Origin: Streptomyces sp. CG 926
GTDB lineage: Bacteria; Actinomycetota; Actinomycetes; Streptomycetales; Streptomycetaceae
DNA: 64,000 nt
Direction: 5' to 3'
Assembly (NCBI RefSeq): GCF_003148825.1
Contig: NZ_QGGZ01000002.1
Location: 248,001 to 312,000 of the forward strand
Below are positions 9,001-18,696 of the stretch, one piece after another. Numbering within the stretch: position 1 is the stretch's first letter; each line of letters starts with the position of its first letter. The notes beneath the pieces were generated by a model that saw only the letters and a program-made list of their open reading frames with translations, did no database searches and was not told the origin of the DNA. Both the position numbers and the translations under genes were made by a program.

Positions 9001-9540
9001 ATGTCGCGAATCGGCAAGCTCCCCATCCAGGTTCCCGCCGGTGTGGACGTCACCATCGATGGCCAGACGGTCGCCGTGAAGGGCCCCAAGGGTTCCCTCG
9101 CGCACACCGTCAAGGCGCCCATCGCAATCGTCAAGGGTGAGGACGGCGTTCTGAACGTCACCCGCCCGAACGACGAGCGTCAGAACAAGGCCCTGCACGG
9201 CCTGTCCCGCACGCTGGTGGCGAACATGATCACCGGTGTGACCACGGGATACGTCAAGGCTCTCGAGATCAGCGGTGTCGGTTACCGTGTCCTGGCGAAG
9301 GGCTCCAACCTGGAGTTCCAGCTGGGTTACAGCCACCCGATCCTGGTGGAGGCGCCCGAGGGCATCTCCTTCAAGGTCGAGTCGCCGACCAAGTTCTCGG
9401 TCGAGGGCATCGACAAGCAGAAGGTCGGCGAGGTCGCCGCCAACATCCGCAAGCTGCGGAAGCCCGACCCGTACAAGGCCAAGGGTGTCAAGTACGCCGG
9501 CGAAGTCATCCGCCGCAAGGTCGGAAAGGCTGGTAAGTAG
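9001..9540 (+). CDS. rplF: 50S ribosomal protein L6
   Basis: A 179-aa L6 made of two similar domains (residues about 1-80 and 85-175), near the factor-binding site. The C-terminal signature is present as [26 protein letters not shown] before the ATG is a strong ribosome binding site. It follows rpsH by 20 bp and precedes rplR by 2 bp. Confidence 0.97.
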   Translation: MSRIGKLPIQVPAGVDVTIDGQTVAVKGPKGSLAHTVKAPIAIVKGEDGVLNVTRPNDERQNKALHGLSRTLVANMITGVTTGYVKALEISGVGYRVLAKGSNLEFQLGYSHPILVEAPEGISFKVESPTKFSVEGIDKQKVGEVAANIRKLRKPDPYKAKGVKYAGEVIRRKVGKAGK

Positions 9541-9542
9541 CC

Positions 9543-9926
9543 ATGGCATACGGTGTGAAGATCGCCAAGGGCGACGCGTACAAGCGCGCCGCCAAGGCCC
9601 GCCGCCACATCCGCATTCGCAAGAACGTGTCGGGTACGGCGGAGCGTCCGCGCCTCGTCGTGACGCGTTCGAACCGCAACATCGTTGCTCAGGTCATCGA
9701 CGACCTCCAGGGCCACACCCTGGCGTCCGCGTCGACCCTGGACACCTCGATCCGCGGTGGCGAAGGCGACAAGAGCGCCCAGGCCCAGGCCGTCGGCGCG
9801 CTCGTCGCCGAGCGTGCGAAGGCTGCGGGAGTCGAGACCGTCGTGTTCGACCGCGGTGGCAACCGATACGCCGGGCGCATTGCCGCTCTGGCTGACGCCG
9901 CCCGCGAAGCCGGGCTGAAGTTCTAA
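9543..9926 (+). CDS. rplR: 50S ribosomal protein L18
   Basis: A 127-aa L18, the main 5S rRNA-binding protein of the central protuberance. The basic N-terminal arm ([14 protein letters not shown]) and the C-terminal [11 protein letters not shown] motif (about residues 99-109) identify it. It is two bases downstream of rplF and 45 bp upstream of rpsE. Confidence 0.97.
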   Translation: MAYGVKIAKGDAYKRAAKARRHIRIRKNVSGTAERPRLVVTRSNRNIVAQVIDDLQGHTLASASTLDTSIRGGEGDKSAQAQAVGALVAERAKAAGVETVVFDRGGNRYAGRIAALADAAREAGLKF

Positions 9927-9971
9927 GCCCCGGTTCCGGGACTCACGGACGTAACAGAGAGAGGTAATCCA

Positions 9972-10574
9972 ATGGCTGGACCCCAGCGCCGCGGAAGCGG
10001 TGCCGGTGGCGGCGAGCGGCGGGACCGGAAGGGTCGCGACGGTGGCCCTGCCGCCGAGAAGACCGCTTACGTTGAGCGCGTTGTCGCGATCAACCGCGTC
10101 GCCAAGGTTGTCAAGGGTGGTCGCCGCTTCAGCTTCACCGCGCTGGTCGTGGTGGGCGACGGTGACGGCACTGTAGGTGTCGGTTACGGCAAGGCCAAGG
10201 AAGTTCCCGCGGCCATCGCCAAGGGTGTCGAGGAAGCCAAGAAGAGCTTCTTCAAGGTTCCGCGCATCCAGGGCACGATCCCTCACCCGATCACGGGCGA
10301 GCGTGCCGCGGGCGTCGTGCTCCTGAAGCCGGCTTCCCCGGGTACCGGTGTTATCGCCGGTGGTCCGGTGCGCGCCGTTCTGGAGTGCGCCGGCGTTCAC
10401 GACATCCTGTCGAAGTCGCTCGGCTCTTCGAACGCGATCAACATCGTGCACGCGACCGTGGCGGCCCTCAAGGGCCTGCAGCGTCCCGAGGAGATCGCGG
10501 CTCGCCGTGGTCTGCCCCTCGAGGACGTCGCCCCCGCGGCTCTGCTTCGTGCACGTGCTGGGGCGGGTGCGTAA
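9972..10574 (+). CDS. rpsE: 30S ribosomal protein S5
   Basis: A 200-aa S5 with the double-stranded RNA-binding-like S5 domain (residues about 35-100) and C-terminal domain. The first 35 residues form a Gly/Arg-rich extension ([14 protein letters not shown]) typical of actinobacteria. S5 affects decoding accuracy and mRNA helicase activity. GAGAGAGGTAA precedes the ATG. Its stop overlaps the rpmD start by 1 nt. Confidence 0.97.
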   Translation: MAGPQRRGSGAGGGERRDRKGRDGGPAAEKTAYVERVVAINRVAKVVKGGRRFSFTALVVVGDGDGTVGVGYGKAKEVPAAIAKGVEEAKKSFFKVPRIQGTIPHPITGERAAGVVLLKPASPGTGVIAGGPVRAVLECAGVHDILSKSLGSSNAINIVHATVAALKGLQRPEEIAARRGLPLEDVAPAALLRARAGAGA

Positions 10575-10756
10575 TGGCTCGCCTCAAGATCACGCAGACG
10601 AAGTCGTACATCGGTAGCAAGCAGAACCACCGCGACACGCTGCGTTCGCTCGGGCTCAAGCGCCTGAACGACGTCGTCGTCAAGGAGGACCGCCCCGAGT
10701 TCCGCGGAATGGTGCACACCGTCCGCCACCTCGTGACGGTTGAGGAGGTTGACTAA
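10574..10756 (+). CDS. rpmD: 50S ribosomal protein L30
   Basis: A 60-aa L30 ([14 protein letters not shown]), the usual length. The ATG at 10574 shares a base with the rpsE stop (TAATG), showing translational coupling; the frame is open upstream only as a shadow of rpsE. rplO begins 2 bp after its stop. Confidence 0.95.
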   Translation: MARLKITQTKSYIGSKQNHRDTLRSLGLKRLNDVVVKEDRPEFRGMVHTVRHLVTVEEVD

Positions 10757-10758
10757 TC

Positions 10759-11214
10759 ATGGCTGAGAACAGCCCGCTGAAGGCCCACAACCTCCGTCCC
10801 GCCCCCGGCGCCAAGACCGCGAAGACCCGTGTCGGTCGTGGTGAGGCGTCGAAGGGTAAGACGGCCGGTCGTGGTACGAAGGGCCAGAAGGCCCGTTACC
10901 AGATCCCGCAGCGCTTCGAGGGTGGGCAGATGCCCCTCCACATGCGCCTGCCGAAGCTCAAGGGCTTCAAGAACCCGTTCCGCACCGAGTTCCAGGTTGT
11001 CAACCTGGACAAGCTCGGCGCTCTCTACCCCGAGGGTGGAGAAGTCACGGTGGCCGACCTGGTCGCCAAGGGCGCGGTTCGCAAGAACAGCCTCGTCAAG
11101 GTCCTGGGCCAGGGCGAGATCTCCGTGGCGCTGCAGGTTTCGGTTGACGCCGTCTCCGCCTCCGCCAAGGAGAAGATTGCCGCTGCCGGCGGCACCGTCA
11201 CCGAGCTCGTCTAA
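10759..11214 (+). CDS. rplO: 50S ribosomal protein L15
   Basis: A 151-aa L15 with the glycine- and arginine-rich N-terminal extension that threads into rRNA ([16 protein letters not shown], about residues 22-37) and the L15 core. It is the last ribosomal gene of the spc block. It is followed by a strong intrinsic terminator before secY. Confidence 0.97.
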   Translation: MAENSPLKAHNLRPAPGAKTAKTRVGRGEASKGKTAGRGTKGQKARYQIPQRFEGGQMPLHMRLPKLKGFKNPFRTEFQVVNLDKLGALYPEGGEVTVADLVAKGAVRKNSLVKVLGQGEISVALQVSVDAVSASAKEKIAAAGGTVTELV

Positions 11215-11244
11215 GACGATTTCAGTGGCTGAATAGCACGAAAC

Positions 11245-11284
11245 CCGACCGGGGATGCCTCACATATGGGGCATCCCCGGTCGG
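11245..11284 (+). terminator. Intrinsic terminator after rplO
   Basis: A perfect 15-bp stem (11245-11259 with 11270-11284) and a 10-nt loop, followed by TCGTTCC. The stem is long enough to terminate even with a weak T tract, as is common in Streptomyces. It separates the spc block from secY, implying that secY-adk has its own promoter in 11285-11400. Confidence 0.85.
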
Positions 11285-11401
11285 TCGTTCCACGGAAGGC
11301 ACACTCGCCGGTAAGGTGGCGTGCACCTTTGCTTTGTCTTATTCGTCGATCCCTCAGACCGTCACCTCTGACGCAGTAGCGCGGGGGTCGCAGGAGGCAC
11401 C

Positions 11402-12715
11402 GTGCTCACCGCGTTCGCCCGGGCGTTCAAGACGCCCGACCTGCGCAAGAAGCTGCTCTTCACGCTCGGCATCATCGTGCTGTTCCGGCTCGGGTCCCAT
11501 GTACCGGTACCCGGCGTGAGCTACAAGAACGTTCAGATCTGTGTCGAGCAGGCAGGCAACAGCAGTGGGCTGTTCGGCCTGGTCAACATGTTCAGCGGCG
11601 GTGCGCTGCTGCAGATCACGATCTTCGCGCTCGGCATCATGCCCTACATCACGGCGAGCATCATTCTGCAGCTGCTGACCGTGGTCATCCCGAAGCTGGA
11701 GGCCCTCAAGAAAGAGGGCCAGGCCGGCACGTCGAAGATCACTCAGTACACGCGCTATTTGACGGTCGCCCTTGCGATCCTGCAGGGCACCGGCCTCGTC
11801 GCCACCGCCCGCACCGGTGCCCTCTTCGGGAGCTGCCCGGTCGGCCGCGACATCGTCCCGGACCGGTCGATCTTCACCACCATCGTCATGGTGATCACCA
11901 TGACCGCCGGCACCTGTGTCGTCATGTGGCTCGGTGAGCTCATCACCGACCGCGGCATCGGCAACGGCATGTCGATCCTCATGTTCATCTCGATCGCCGC
12001 CGGCTTCATCGGCGCCCTCTGGCAGATCAAGCTCCAGGGCAAGATCGCGGACGGCTGGGTCGAGTTCGGCGTCGTCATCCTGGTCGGCCTCGCGATGGTG
12101 TGCTTGGTGGTCTTCGTCGAGCAGGCGCAACGCCGGATCCCGGTCCAGTACGCGAAGCGCATGATCGGCCGCCGTGCCTACGGCGGTACCTCGACCTACA
12201 TCCCGCTCAAGGTGAACCAGGCGGGCATCATCCCCGTCATCTTCGCCTCGTCGCTGCTCTACATCCCGGCACTGGTCGTCCAGTTCAGCCAATCCAAGGC
12301 CGGGTGGGCCACGTGGATCAGCAAGCACTTCGTCAAGGGTGACCACCCGTACTACATCGCCGCCTACTTCCTCCTGATCGTCTTCTTCGCGTTCTTCTAC
12401 GTGGCGATCTCGTTCAACCCCGAGGAAGTTGCAGACAACATGAAGAAGTATGGTGGGTTCATCCCGGGCATCCGCGCCGGTCGGCCCACCGCCGAGTACC
12501 TCAGCTACGTACTCAACCGGATCACCTGGCCGGGGTCGCTGTACCTGGGTCTCATCGCTCTTGTGCCGACGATGGCGTTGGCCGGCTTCGGAGCGAACCA
12601 GAACTTCCCGTTCGGCGGGACGAGCATCCTGATCATCGTGGGTGTGGGTCTGGAAACCGTGAAGCAGATCGAGAGCCAGCTCCAGCAGCGTAATTACGAA
12701 GGGTTCCTCCGCTGA
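11402..12715 (+). CDS. secY: Preprotein translocase subunit SecY
   Basis: A 437-aa polytopic membrane protein with about ten transmembrane helices, the channel of the Sec translocon with SecE and SecG. The first helix ([12 protein letters not shown]), the plug region and the signature G-I-G-N-G-M-S-I (about residues 184-191) are present. It starts with GTG behind AGGAGGCACC, an optimal site. Its stop overlaps the adk start by 1 nt. Confidence 0.97.
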   Translation: MLTAFARAFKTPDLRKKLLFTLGIIVLFRLGSHVPVPGVSYKNVQICVEQAGNSSGLFGLVNMFSGGALLQITIFALGIMPYITASIILQLLTVVIPKLEALKKEGQAGTSKITQYTRYLTVALAILQGTGLVATARTGALFGSCPVGRDIVPDRSIFTTIVMVITMTAGTCVVMWLGELITDRGIGNGMSILMFISIAAGFIGALWQIKLQGKIADGWVEFGVVILVGLAMVCLVVFVEQAQRRIPVQYAKRMIGRRAYGGTSTYIPLKVNQAGIIPVIFASSLLYIPALVVQFSQSKAGWATWISKHFVKGDHPYYIAAYFLLIVFFAFFYVAISFNPEEVADNMKKYGGFIPGIRAGRPTAEYLSYVLNRITWPGSLYLGLIALVPTMALAGFGANQNFPFGGTSILIIVGVGLETVKQIESQLQQRNYEGFLR

Positions 12716-13362
12716 TGCGAATCGTCCTCGTTGGACCGCCCGGTGCGGGCAAGGGAACGCAGGCCGCGTTCCTTGCCAAGAACCTGTCGATTCCGCACAT
12801 CTCCACGGGCGACCTGTTCCGGGCCAACATCAGCCAGGGCACCGACCTGGGCAAGCAGGCGAAGGCGTACATGGACGCCGGCGACCTGGTGCCCGACGAG
12901 GTGACCATCGGCATGGCCAAGGACCGTATGGAACAGCCGGACGCCGTGAACGGCTTCCTGCTCGACGGCTTCCCGCGCAACGTCTCGCAGGCCGAGGCGC
13001 TCGACGTGATGCTCCAGGCCGAGGGCATGAAGCTCGACGCCGTCCTCGACCTGGAGGTCGAGGAGGACGAGGTCGTCAAGCGGATCGCCGGTCGACGGAT
13101 CTGCCGCAACGACTCCTCGCACGTCTTCCACGTGACGTACGCCCCGCCGAAGGCCGAGGGTGTCTGCGACACCTGCGGCGGCGAGCTGTACCAGCGCGGC
13201 GACGACTCCGAGGCCACGGTGCGCAACCGGCTCGAGGTCTACCACACGCAGACCGAGCCGATCATCGACTACTACAAGGCCCAGGGCCTGCTGGTGACCA
13301 TCCCGGCCCTCGGTGAGGTCGCGGACGTCACCAAGCGCGCGATGGACGCCCTCAAGAAGTAG
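12715..13362 (+). CDS. adk: Adenylate kinase
   Basis: A 215-aa long-form adenylate kinase (AMP + ATP = 2 ADP), cytoplasmic. The P-loop G-P-P-G-A-G-K-G-T is at residues 7-15. The LID domain (about 126-163) has Cys130, Cys151 and Cys154; the position of the fourth zinc ligand of the CxxC...CxxC type is Asp133. The secY-adk-map order is conserved in Gram-positive bacteria. Start and secY stop overlap (TGATG). Confidence 0.97.
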   Translation: MRIVLVGPPGAGKGTQAAFLAKNLSIPHISTGDLFRANISQGTDLGKQAKAYMDAGDLVPDEVTIGMAKDRMEQPDAVNGFLLDGFPRNVSQAEALDVMLQAEGMKLDAVLDLEVEEDEVVKRIAGRRICRNDSSHVFHVTYAPPKAEGVCDTCGGELYQRGDDSEATVRNRLEVYHTQTEPIIDYYKAQGLLVTIPALGEVADVTKRAMDALKK

Positions 13363-13379
13363 TAACCCTTTGTGTGCAG

Positions 13380-13416
13380 GTACGGCCGCGGTGTCCCCAG
13401 GGCATCGCGGCCGTAC
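13380..13416 (+). terminator. Strong hairpin between adk and map
   Basis: GTACGGCCGCG (13380-13390) pairs perfectly with 13406-13416 over 11 bp with a 15-nt loop, followed by TGTTGAG. There is no T run, so it may be a partial terminator or mRNA stabiliser. map could then depend on readthrough or on a promoter in the loop-distal DNA. Confidence 0.6.
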
Positions 13417-13465
13417 TGTTGAGAAGACCTGAACAACGCAGATCCGAAGGTGGAAGGCATTTCCC

Positions 13466-14317
13466 ATGGTCCAGATCAAGACCCCCGAGCAGATCGCGAA
13501 GATGCGCGAGGCAGGGCTGGTCGTCGCGGCGATCCACGCCGCGACCCGTGAGGCGGCCGTGCCGGGCGCCACGACGCGGGATCTGGACATGGTGGCCCGC
13601 AAGGTCATCGCCGACGCCGGTGCCAAGTCGAACTTCCTCGGCTACGGCGGCTTCCCCGCCACGATCTGCACCTCGGTGAACGAGGTCGTCGTCCACGGCA
13701 TCCCGGACGACAAGACGGTCCTCAAGGACGGCGACATCATCTCGATCGACGCCGGCGCGATCGTGGACGGCTGGCACGGCGACGCGGCGTACACCGCCTT
13801 CGTCGGCACCGGGCACGCGCCCGAGCTCGTGGAGCTGTCCCGGGTGACCGAGGAGTCCATGTGGGCCGGCATCGCCGCCATGAAGCTCGGCAACCGCCTC
13901 GTGGACATCTCCAAGGCGATCGAGACGTACATCAAGCGCCAGCCCCGCCCCACCACCGGTGAGCACAGCCTCGGCAAGTTCGGGATCATCGAGGACTACG
14001 GCGGCCACGGCATCGGGTCCGAGATGCACATGGACCCCCACCTGCTGAACTACGTCTCGCGCAAGCGGGGCAAGGGGATCAAGCTCGTGCCGGGTCTGTG
14101 CCTGGCGATCGAGCCGATGGTCTCCCTGGGCACCGCCCAGACGGAGGTCCTTTCGGACGACTGGACGGTCATCACGACGGACGGCACCTGGTCCTCGCAC
14201 TGGGAGCACTCCATCGCGCTGACGGAGGCCGGGCCCATCGTCCTGACCAGCCCGGACTGCGGCAAGGCGAAGCTGGCGGAGTACGGAGTCACCACGGCTC
14301 CGGACCCTCTCGGTTAA
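13466..14317 (+). CDS. map: Methionine aminopeptidase, type I
   Basis: A 283-aa type I methionine aminopeptidase that removes the initiator methionine. Metal ligands fit the family: the aspartates in S-I-D-A-G-A and W-H-G-D-A-A-Y, the histidine in G-H-G-I-G-S-E-M-H, and glutamates in A-I-E-P-M-V and H-W-E-H-S-I. The substrate-binding histidine is in V-V-H-G-I-P. GAAGGTGGAAGG lies before the ATG. It closes the secY-adk-map block. Confidence 0.95.
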   Translation: MVQIKTPEQIAKMREAGLVVAAIHAATREAAVPGATTRDLDMVARKVIADAGAKSNFLGYGGFPATICTSVNEVVVHGIPDDKTVLKDGDIISIDAGAIVDGWHGDAAYTAFVGTGHAPELVELSRVTEESMWAGIAAMKLGNRLVDISKAIETYIKRQPRPTTGEHSLGKFGIIEDYGGHGIGSEMHMDPHLLNYVSRKRGKGIKLVPGLCLAIEPMVSLGTAQTEVLSDDWTVITTDGTWSSHWEHSIALTEAGPIVLTSPDCGKAKLAEYGVTTAPDPLG

Positions 14318-14455
14318 TGATCTAGACTCTGGGGCAAACTTTCCGGATTCGTCTTTCTGGGTGCCCTGACGTAGACTGACTCGTCGGCTCTCGTGCACTT
14401 CCATGCCTGCATGGCGCACGGAGTCGATCAAGGTAGCCGATTCGAAAGGCGAAGC

Positions 14456-14677
14456 GTGGCCAAGAAGCAAGGTGCCATCGAAATCGAGGGCACCGTGATC
14501 GAGTCCCTCCCGAACGCGATGTTCAAGGTGGAACTCCAGAACGGTCACAAGGTCCTCGCGCACATCAGCGGCAAGATGCGTATGCACTACATCCGCATCC
14601 TCCCGGATGACCGGGTCGTTGTGGAGCTGTCTCCGTACGACCTGACGCGTGGCCGGATCGTCTACCGATACAAGTAG
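14456..14677 (+). CDS. infA: Translation initiation factor IF-1
   Basis: A 73-aa IF-1, a single OB-fold protein that blocks the A site during initiation ([12 protein letters not shown] ending R-G-R-I-V-Y-R-Y-K). The GTG at 14456 gives the exact family length; an open frame upstream is not conserved. GAAAGG lies 9 nt before it. The 138-bp spacer upstream contains two TAGACT sequences (14323 and 14372) that resemble Streptomyces -10 elements, so the alpha operon probably starts here. Confidence 0.96.
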   Translation: MAKKQGAIEIEGTVIESLPNAMFKVELQNGHKVLAHISGKMRMHYIRILPDDRVVVELSPYDLTRGRIVYRYK

Positions 14678-14750
14678 ATCTTGCTCTCACTCCTGCCTGG
14701 GCATCCGTCCCGGTGCGGGTGGTGGCACTGACCCGGAGAACCTCACCAAC

Positions 14751-14864
14751 ATGAAGGTCAAGCCGAGCGTCAAGAAGATCTGCGACAAGTGCAAGGTGAT
14801 CCGCCGTCACGGTCGGGTCATGGTCATCTGCGACAACCTGCGCCACAAGCAGCGCCAGGGCTGA
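14751..14864 (+). CDS. rpmJ: 50S ribosomal protein L36
   Basis: A 37-aa L36 ([11 protein letters not shown]). It is the zinc-ribbon (C+) form: Cys11, Cys14 and Cys27 with His32 as the likely fourth ligand. Actinomycetes often carry a second, zinc-free L36 elsewhere. It lies between infA and rpsM, a conserved position, with CCCGGAGAACC upstream as the ribosome binding site. Confidence 0.95.
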   Translation: MKVKPSVKKICDKCKVIRRHGRVMVICDNLRHKQRQG

Positions 14865-15064
14865 CGCACGCCGACCGACCTGCCTTCCGCAGTTCTTCGC
14901 GCGACGTAAGAAAACGTACATACGCAGAACCCGCCCAGCCCTGTACGGGGCCGGCGGTACCTCCGGCGGGGGCCGGGGACCCGGGCGTACCATCACCCAC
15001 TTTCGGGTGGTCGGCGGTCGGGGTCGGTTCTGCTGAAGACCCCCGAACACACAGGAGCCATTGA

Positions 15065-15445
15065 ATGGCACGCGTTTCCGGTGTTGACATCCCGCGCGAA
15101 AAGCGCGTGGAGATCGCACTCACCTACGTCTTCGGTATCGGGCGCACCCGGTCCAAGGAGATCCTCGCCTCCACCGGCGTGAACCCGAACACCCGCGTTC
15201 GTGACCTGGCCGAAGAGGACCTCGTCAAGATCCGCGAGTACGTGGACGCCAACCTCCGTACCGAGGGTGACCTCCGCCGCGAGATCCAGGGCGACATCCG
15301 CCGCAAGATCGAGATCCAGTGCTACCAGGGTATCCGCCACCGTCGCGGCCTCCCGGTGCACGGTCAGCGCACCAGCACCAACGCGCGTACCCGCAAGGGC
15401 CCGCGTCGCGCGATCGCCGGTAAGAAGAAGCCGGGCAAGAAGTAG
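15065..15445 (+). CDS. rpsM: 30S ribosomal protein S13
   Basis: A 126-aa S13 ([14 protein letters not shown]), which forms bridges to the 50S subunit and contacts P-site tRNA through its basic C-terminal tail ([17 protein letters not shown]). A 200-bp spacer separates it from rpmJ and has short inverted repeats but no clear terminator. ACACAGGAGCC precedes the start. Confidence 0.97.
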   Translation: MARVSGVDIPREKRVEIALTYVFGIGRTRSKEILASTGVNPNTRVRDLAEEDLVKIREYVDANLRTEGDLRREIQGDIRRKIEIQCYQGIRHRRGLPVHGQRTSTNARTRKGPRRAIAGKKKPGKK

Positions 15446-15499
15446 TCCTGTTCAGCGGTCTTGCGCTGTAGGACCGACCACCTCCCGTAGGAGATTTAG

Positions 15500-15904
15500 A
15501 TGCCCCCCAAGGGTCGTCAGGGCGCTGCCAAGAAGGTGCGCCGCAAGGAAAAGAAGAACGTCGCTCACGGGCACGCCCACATCAAGAGCACGTTCAACAA
15601 CACCATCGTCTCGATCACGGACCCCTCGGGCAACGTGATCTCCTGGGCCTCCGCCGGCCACGTCGGCTTCAAGGGCTCGCGCAAGTCCACCCCCTTCGCC
15701 GCGCAGATGGCTGCCGAGTCGGCCGCCCGCCGCGCGCAGGAGCACGGCATGCGCAAGGTTGACGTCTTCGTCAAGGGTCCGGGCTCCGGCCGCGAGACCG
15801 CGATCCGCTCCCTCCAGGCCACCGGCCTCGAGGTCGGCTCGATCCAGGACGTCACCCCCACCCCGCACAACGGCTGCCGCCCGCCGAAGCGCCGCCGCGT
15901 CTGA
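15500..15904 (+). CDS. rpsK: 30S ribosomal protein S11
   Basis: A 134-aa S11 of the 30S platform, with the conserved C-terminal [12 protein letters not shown] segment. The N-terminus carries a short basic extension. GTAGGAGATTTAG precedes the ATG. In many bacteria rpsD follows here; it is absent in this window, as is normal for streptomycetes, and rpoA follows after a structured spacer. Confidence 0.97.
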   Translation: MPPKGRQGAAKKVRRKEKKNVAHGHAHIKSTFNNTIVSITDPSGNVISWASAGHVGFKGSRKSTPFAAQMAAESAARRAQEHGMRKVDVFVKGPGSGRETAIRSLQATGLEVGSIQDVTPTPHNGCRPPKRRRV

Positions 15905-15938
15905 CGCAGCGGACGCACAGTTGCGTTCTTGAGTGTCC

Positions 15939-16005
15939 GGGCGGTACGACCCCTTCGGGGGACGTACCGCCCGTACCCTTGCAGTAGCCGTACCCCTGGT
16001 ACGGC
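15939..16005 (+). terminator. Terminator-like hairpins between rpsK and rpoA
   Basis: The first hairpin pairs 15939-15948 with 15963-15972 (10 bp), then an A-A mismatch and CCCC with GGGG around a TTCG tetraloop, making it very stable. A second perfect 7-bp hairpin, GCCGTAC/GTACGGC, lies at 15987-16005. Because rpoA and rplQ are normally coexpressed with the ribosomal genes, this looks like an attenuator or a site that sets the rpsK:rpoA ratio. Confidence 0.65.
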
Positions 16006-16055
16006 ATCCCGTCGGGCGTCAAATAGTGGGCGTCCACGAATGAAGGAACACAGAC

Positions 16056-17078
16056 ATGCTTATCGCTCAGCGTCCTTCGCTGACCGAAGAGGTCGTCGAC
16101 GAGTACCGCTCGCGGTTCGTGATCGAGCCGCTGGAGCCGGGCTTCGGTTACACCCTCGGCAACTCCCTGCGTCGTACCCTCCTGTCCTCCATCCCGGGTG
16201 CCGCTGTCACCAGCATCCGCGTGGACGGCGTCCTGCACGAGTTCACCACCGTGCCGGGCGTCAAGGAAGACGTCACCGACATCATCCTCAACATCAAGCA
16301 GCTGGTCGTCTCCTCGGAGCACGACGAGCCGGTCGTGATGTACCTGCGCAAGCAGGGTCCCGGCCTGGTCACCGCTGCTGACATCGCGCCCCCGGCCGGT
16401 GTCGAGGTGCACAACCCGGACCTGGTCCTCGCCACGCTCAACGGCAAGGGCAAGCTGGAGATGGAGCTGACCGTCGAGCGCGGTCGCGGCTACGTCTCCG
16501 CCGTCCAGAACAAGCAGCTGGGCCAGGAGATCGGTCGCATCCCGATCGACTCCATCTACAGCCCGGTCCTCAAGGTCACCTACAAGGTCGAGGCGACCCG
16601 AGTCGAGCAGCGCACCGACTTCGACAAGCTGATCGTCGACGTCGAGACCAAGCAGGCCATGCGCCCGCGTGACGCCATGGCGTCCGCCGGTAAGACCCTG
16701 GTCGAGCTGTTCGGTCTGGCGCGCGAGCTCAACATCGACGCCGAGGGCATCGACATGGGCCCGTCCCCCACGGACGCCGCCCTGGCCGCCGACCTGGCGC
16801 TGCCGATCGAGGAGCTCGAGCTCACGGTCCGCTCGTACAACTGCCTCAAGCGCGAGGGCATCCACTCCGTGGGTGAGCTCGTCGCCCGCTCCGAGGCCGA
16901 CCTGCTCGACATCCGCAACTTCGGTGCGAAGTCGATCGACGAGGTCAAGGCGAAGCTGGCCGGCATGGGCCTGGCCCTCAAGGACAGCCCGCCCGGATTC
17001 GACCCGACCGCCGCCGCCGACGCCTTCGGCGCCGACGACGACGCGGACGCCGGTTTCGTCGAGACCGAGCAGTACTGA
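16056..17078 (+). CDS. rpoA: DNA-directed RNA polymerase alpha subunit
   Basis: A 340-aa alpha subunit. The N-terminal dimerisation/assembly domain spans about residues 1-230. The C-terminal domain (about 245-320) contacts UP elements and activators and contains the helix-hairpin region with [12 protein letters not shown]. The tail is acidic ([12 protein letters not shown]). The ATG follows GAAGGAACACAGAC. It is separated from rpsK by two hairpins and from rplQ by 139 bp. Confidence 0.97.
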   Translation: MLIAQRPSLTEEVVDEYRSRFVIEPLEPGFGYTLGNSLRRTLLSSIPGAAVTSIRVDGVLHEFTTVPGVKEDVTDIILNIKQLVVSSEHDEPVVMYLRKQGPGLVTAADIAPPAGVEVHNPDLVLATLNGKGKLEMELTVERGRGYVSAVQNKQLGQEIGRIPIDSIYSPVLKVTYKVEATRVEQRTDFDKLIVDVETKQAMRPRDAMASAGKTLVELFGLARELNIDAEGIDMGPSPTDAALAADLALPIEELELTVRSYNCLKREGIHSVGELVARSEADLLDIRNFGAKSIDEVKAKLAGMGLALKDSPPGFDPTAAADAFGADDDADAGFVETEQY

Positions 17079-17217
17079 TTCATCCCGCCGCCGGCGGCCG
17101 AGGCTTTCGCCCAGGTCGCCGGCCGGGCTTGAACCGCACACTTTCCCGCGGCATCCGCCTCGGGGGAACTGACACCGGTACCTGACACGGCCGGTGCAGA
17201 TATGAAGGAGTAACACC

Positions 17218-17679
17218 ATGCCGCGTCCCGCAAAGGGTGCCCGTCTGGGCGGCAGCGCCGCGCACGAGAAGCACCTCCTCGCGAACCTCGCGAAGGCGCT
17301 CTTCGAGCACGGCCGCATCACCACCACCGAGGCCAAGGCCCGTCGCCTGCGTCCCTACGCCGAGCGTCTGGTCACCAAGGCCAAGAAGGGCGACATCCAC
17401 AACCGTCGCCTGGTGCTGCAGACGATCACGGACAAGAGCATCGTGCACACGCTGTTCACCGAGATCGCCCCGCGCTACGAGAACCGCCCCGGTGGTTACA
17501 CGCGCATCACCAAGATCGGCAACCGTCGTGGCGACAACGCCCCGATGGCCGTGATCGAGCTGGTCGAGGCCCTTACGGTCGCCCAGCAGGCCACCGGTGA
17601 GGCCGAGGCCGCCACCAAGCGCGCGGTCAAGGAGGCGGAGGCTGTCGAGACCCCCGCCGAGGAGACCAAGGAGGCCTGA
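17218..17679 (+). CDS. rplQ: 50S ribosomal protein L17
   Basis: A 153-aa L17, the conserved partner of rpoA ([13 protein letters not shown]). The core ends near residue 120 and is followed by an acidic/alanine-rich tail of about 30 residues ([14 protein letters not shown]), typical of actinobacteria. ATGAAGGAGTAACACC precedes the ATG. A strong terminator follows 33 bp after the stop. Confidence 0.97.
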   Translation: MPRPAKGARLGGSAAHEKHLLANLAKALFEHGRITTTEAKARRLRPYAERLVTKAKKGDIHNRRLVLQTITDKSIVHTLFTEIAPRYENRPGGYTRITKIGNRRGDNAPMAVIELVEALTVAQQATGEAEAATKRAVKEAEAVETPAEETKEA

Positions 17680-17712
17680 TCCTCCGGGATCACGCTTGCT
17701 TGAACGGCTCTG

Positions 17713-17745
17713 AACGGGCCCGCCCCCTTCCGGGGCGGGCCCGTT
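17713..17745 (+). terminator. Intrinsic terminator after rplQ
   Basis: A perfect 14-bp G+C-rich stem (17713-17726 with 17732-17745) around CTTCC, followed by CTGCATATG. It ends the alpha operon. The truA start was placed downstream of it. Confidence 0.85.
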
Positions 17746-17778
17746 CTGCATATGGGTGCTTCTGAGAGGATCGGTCAC

Positions 17779-18630
17779 GTGAGTGACGAGGTGGAGCCCG
17801 GGCACGTCCGGGTGCGGCTGGACCTGAGCTACGACGGCAAGGACTTCTCCGGCTGGGCGAAGCAGCGCGTGCTGCGGACCGTCCAGGGCGAGCTGGAGTC
17901 GGCCCTGCAGACCGTGATGCGGCTGAAGGAGCCCGTCGAGCTGACCGTCGCGGGGCGGACGGACGCCGGGGTGCACGCCCGCGGGCAGGTCGCGCAGTTC
18001 GACCTCGCCGAGGAGGTGTGGGCCGAGCATCACGACAAGCTGCTGCGCCGCCTCGCGGGCCGGCTGCCGCACGACGTGCGGGTGTGGAAGGTCGCCGAGG
18101 CCCCCGAGGGCTTCAACGCGCGGTTCTCCGCCATCTGGCGCCGCTACGCCTACCGCGTCGGCGACCACCAGGGCGGCGTGGACCCGCTGCGCCGCGGGCA
18201 CGTGCTGTGGCACCAGTGGCCGCTCGACGTGGACGCCATGAACGAGGCCGCCGCCCCGCTGCTCGGCGAGCACGACTTCGCCGCGTACTGCAAGAAGCGC
18301 GAGGGCGCCACGACCATCCGTACCCTCCAGCAGCTCAGCTGGGAGCGCGCCGAGGACGGGATCGTCACCGCGACGGTCCGCGCCGACGCCTTCTGCCACA
18401 ACATGGTCCGCTCGCTGGTGGGCGCGCTGCTGCACGTCGGCGACGGGCACCGGCCCACCGACTGGCCCGGCAAGGTGCTGGCGGCAGCCGTACGGGACTC
18501 CTCGGTGCACGTGGTCAAGCCGCACGGCCTGACCCTGGAGGAGGTCGGCTACCCGGCCGACGAGCTGCTGGCCGCCCGCAGCAAGGAGGCGCGCAACATG
18601 CGGACCCTGCCGGGCGCCGGCTGCTGCTGA
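17779..18630 (+). CDS. truA: tRNA pseudouridine(38-40) synthase TruA
   Basis: A 283-aa TruA that isomerises uridines 38-40 in the tRNA anticodon arm. The catalytic aspartate is Asp62 in G-R-T-D-A-G-V-H (residues 59-66). The C-terminal core with [10 protein letters not shown] is conserved. The GTG at 17779 is preferred over ATG 17752 because GAGAGGA lies 8 nt before it, while ATG 17752 is only 6 bp after the terminator stem. rplQ-truA adjacency is widespread. Confidence 0.93.
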   Translation: MSDEVEPGHVRVRLDLSYDGKDFSGWAKQRVLRTVQGELESALQTVMRLKEPVELTVAGRTDAGVHARGQVAQFDLAEEVWAEHHDKLLRRLAGRLPHDVRVWKVAEAPEGFNARFSAIWRRYAYRVGDHQGGVDPLRRGHVLWHQWPLDVDAMNEAAAPLLGEHDFAAYCKKREGATTIRTLQQLSWERAEDGIVTATVRADAFCHNMVRSLVGALLHVGDGHRPTDWPGKVLAAAVRDSSVHVVKPHGLTLEEVGYPADELLAARSKEARNMRTLPGAGCC

Positions 18631-18696
18631 CCGTCCCCACGGGGGTCCGGCTAATCCGTTTGGGCGGATCGGCGCCGGACCGGGACAATGCGCGGC

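Noticed and set aside
15905..16055. Missing rpsD as evidence of a deletion
   Set aside because: Streptomycetes normally keep rpsD outside the alpha operon, so its absence is expected.
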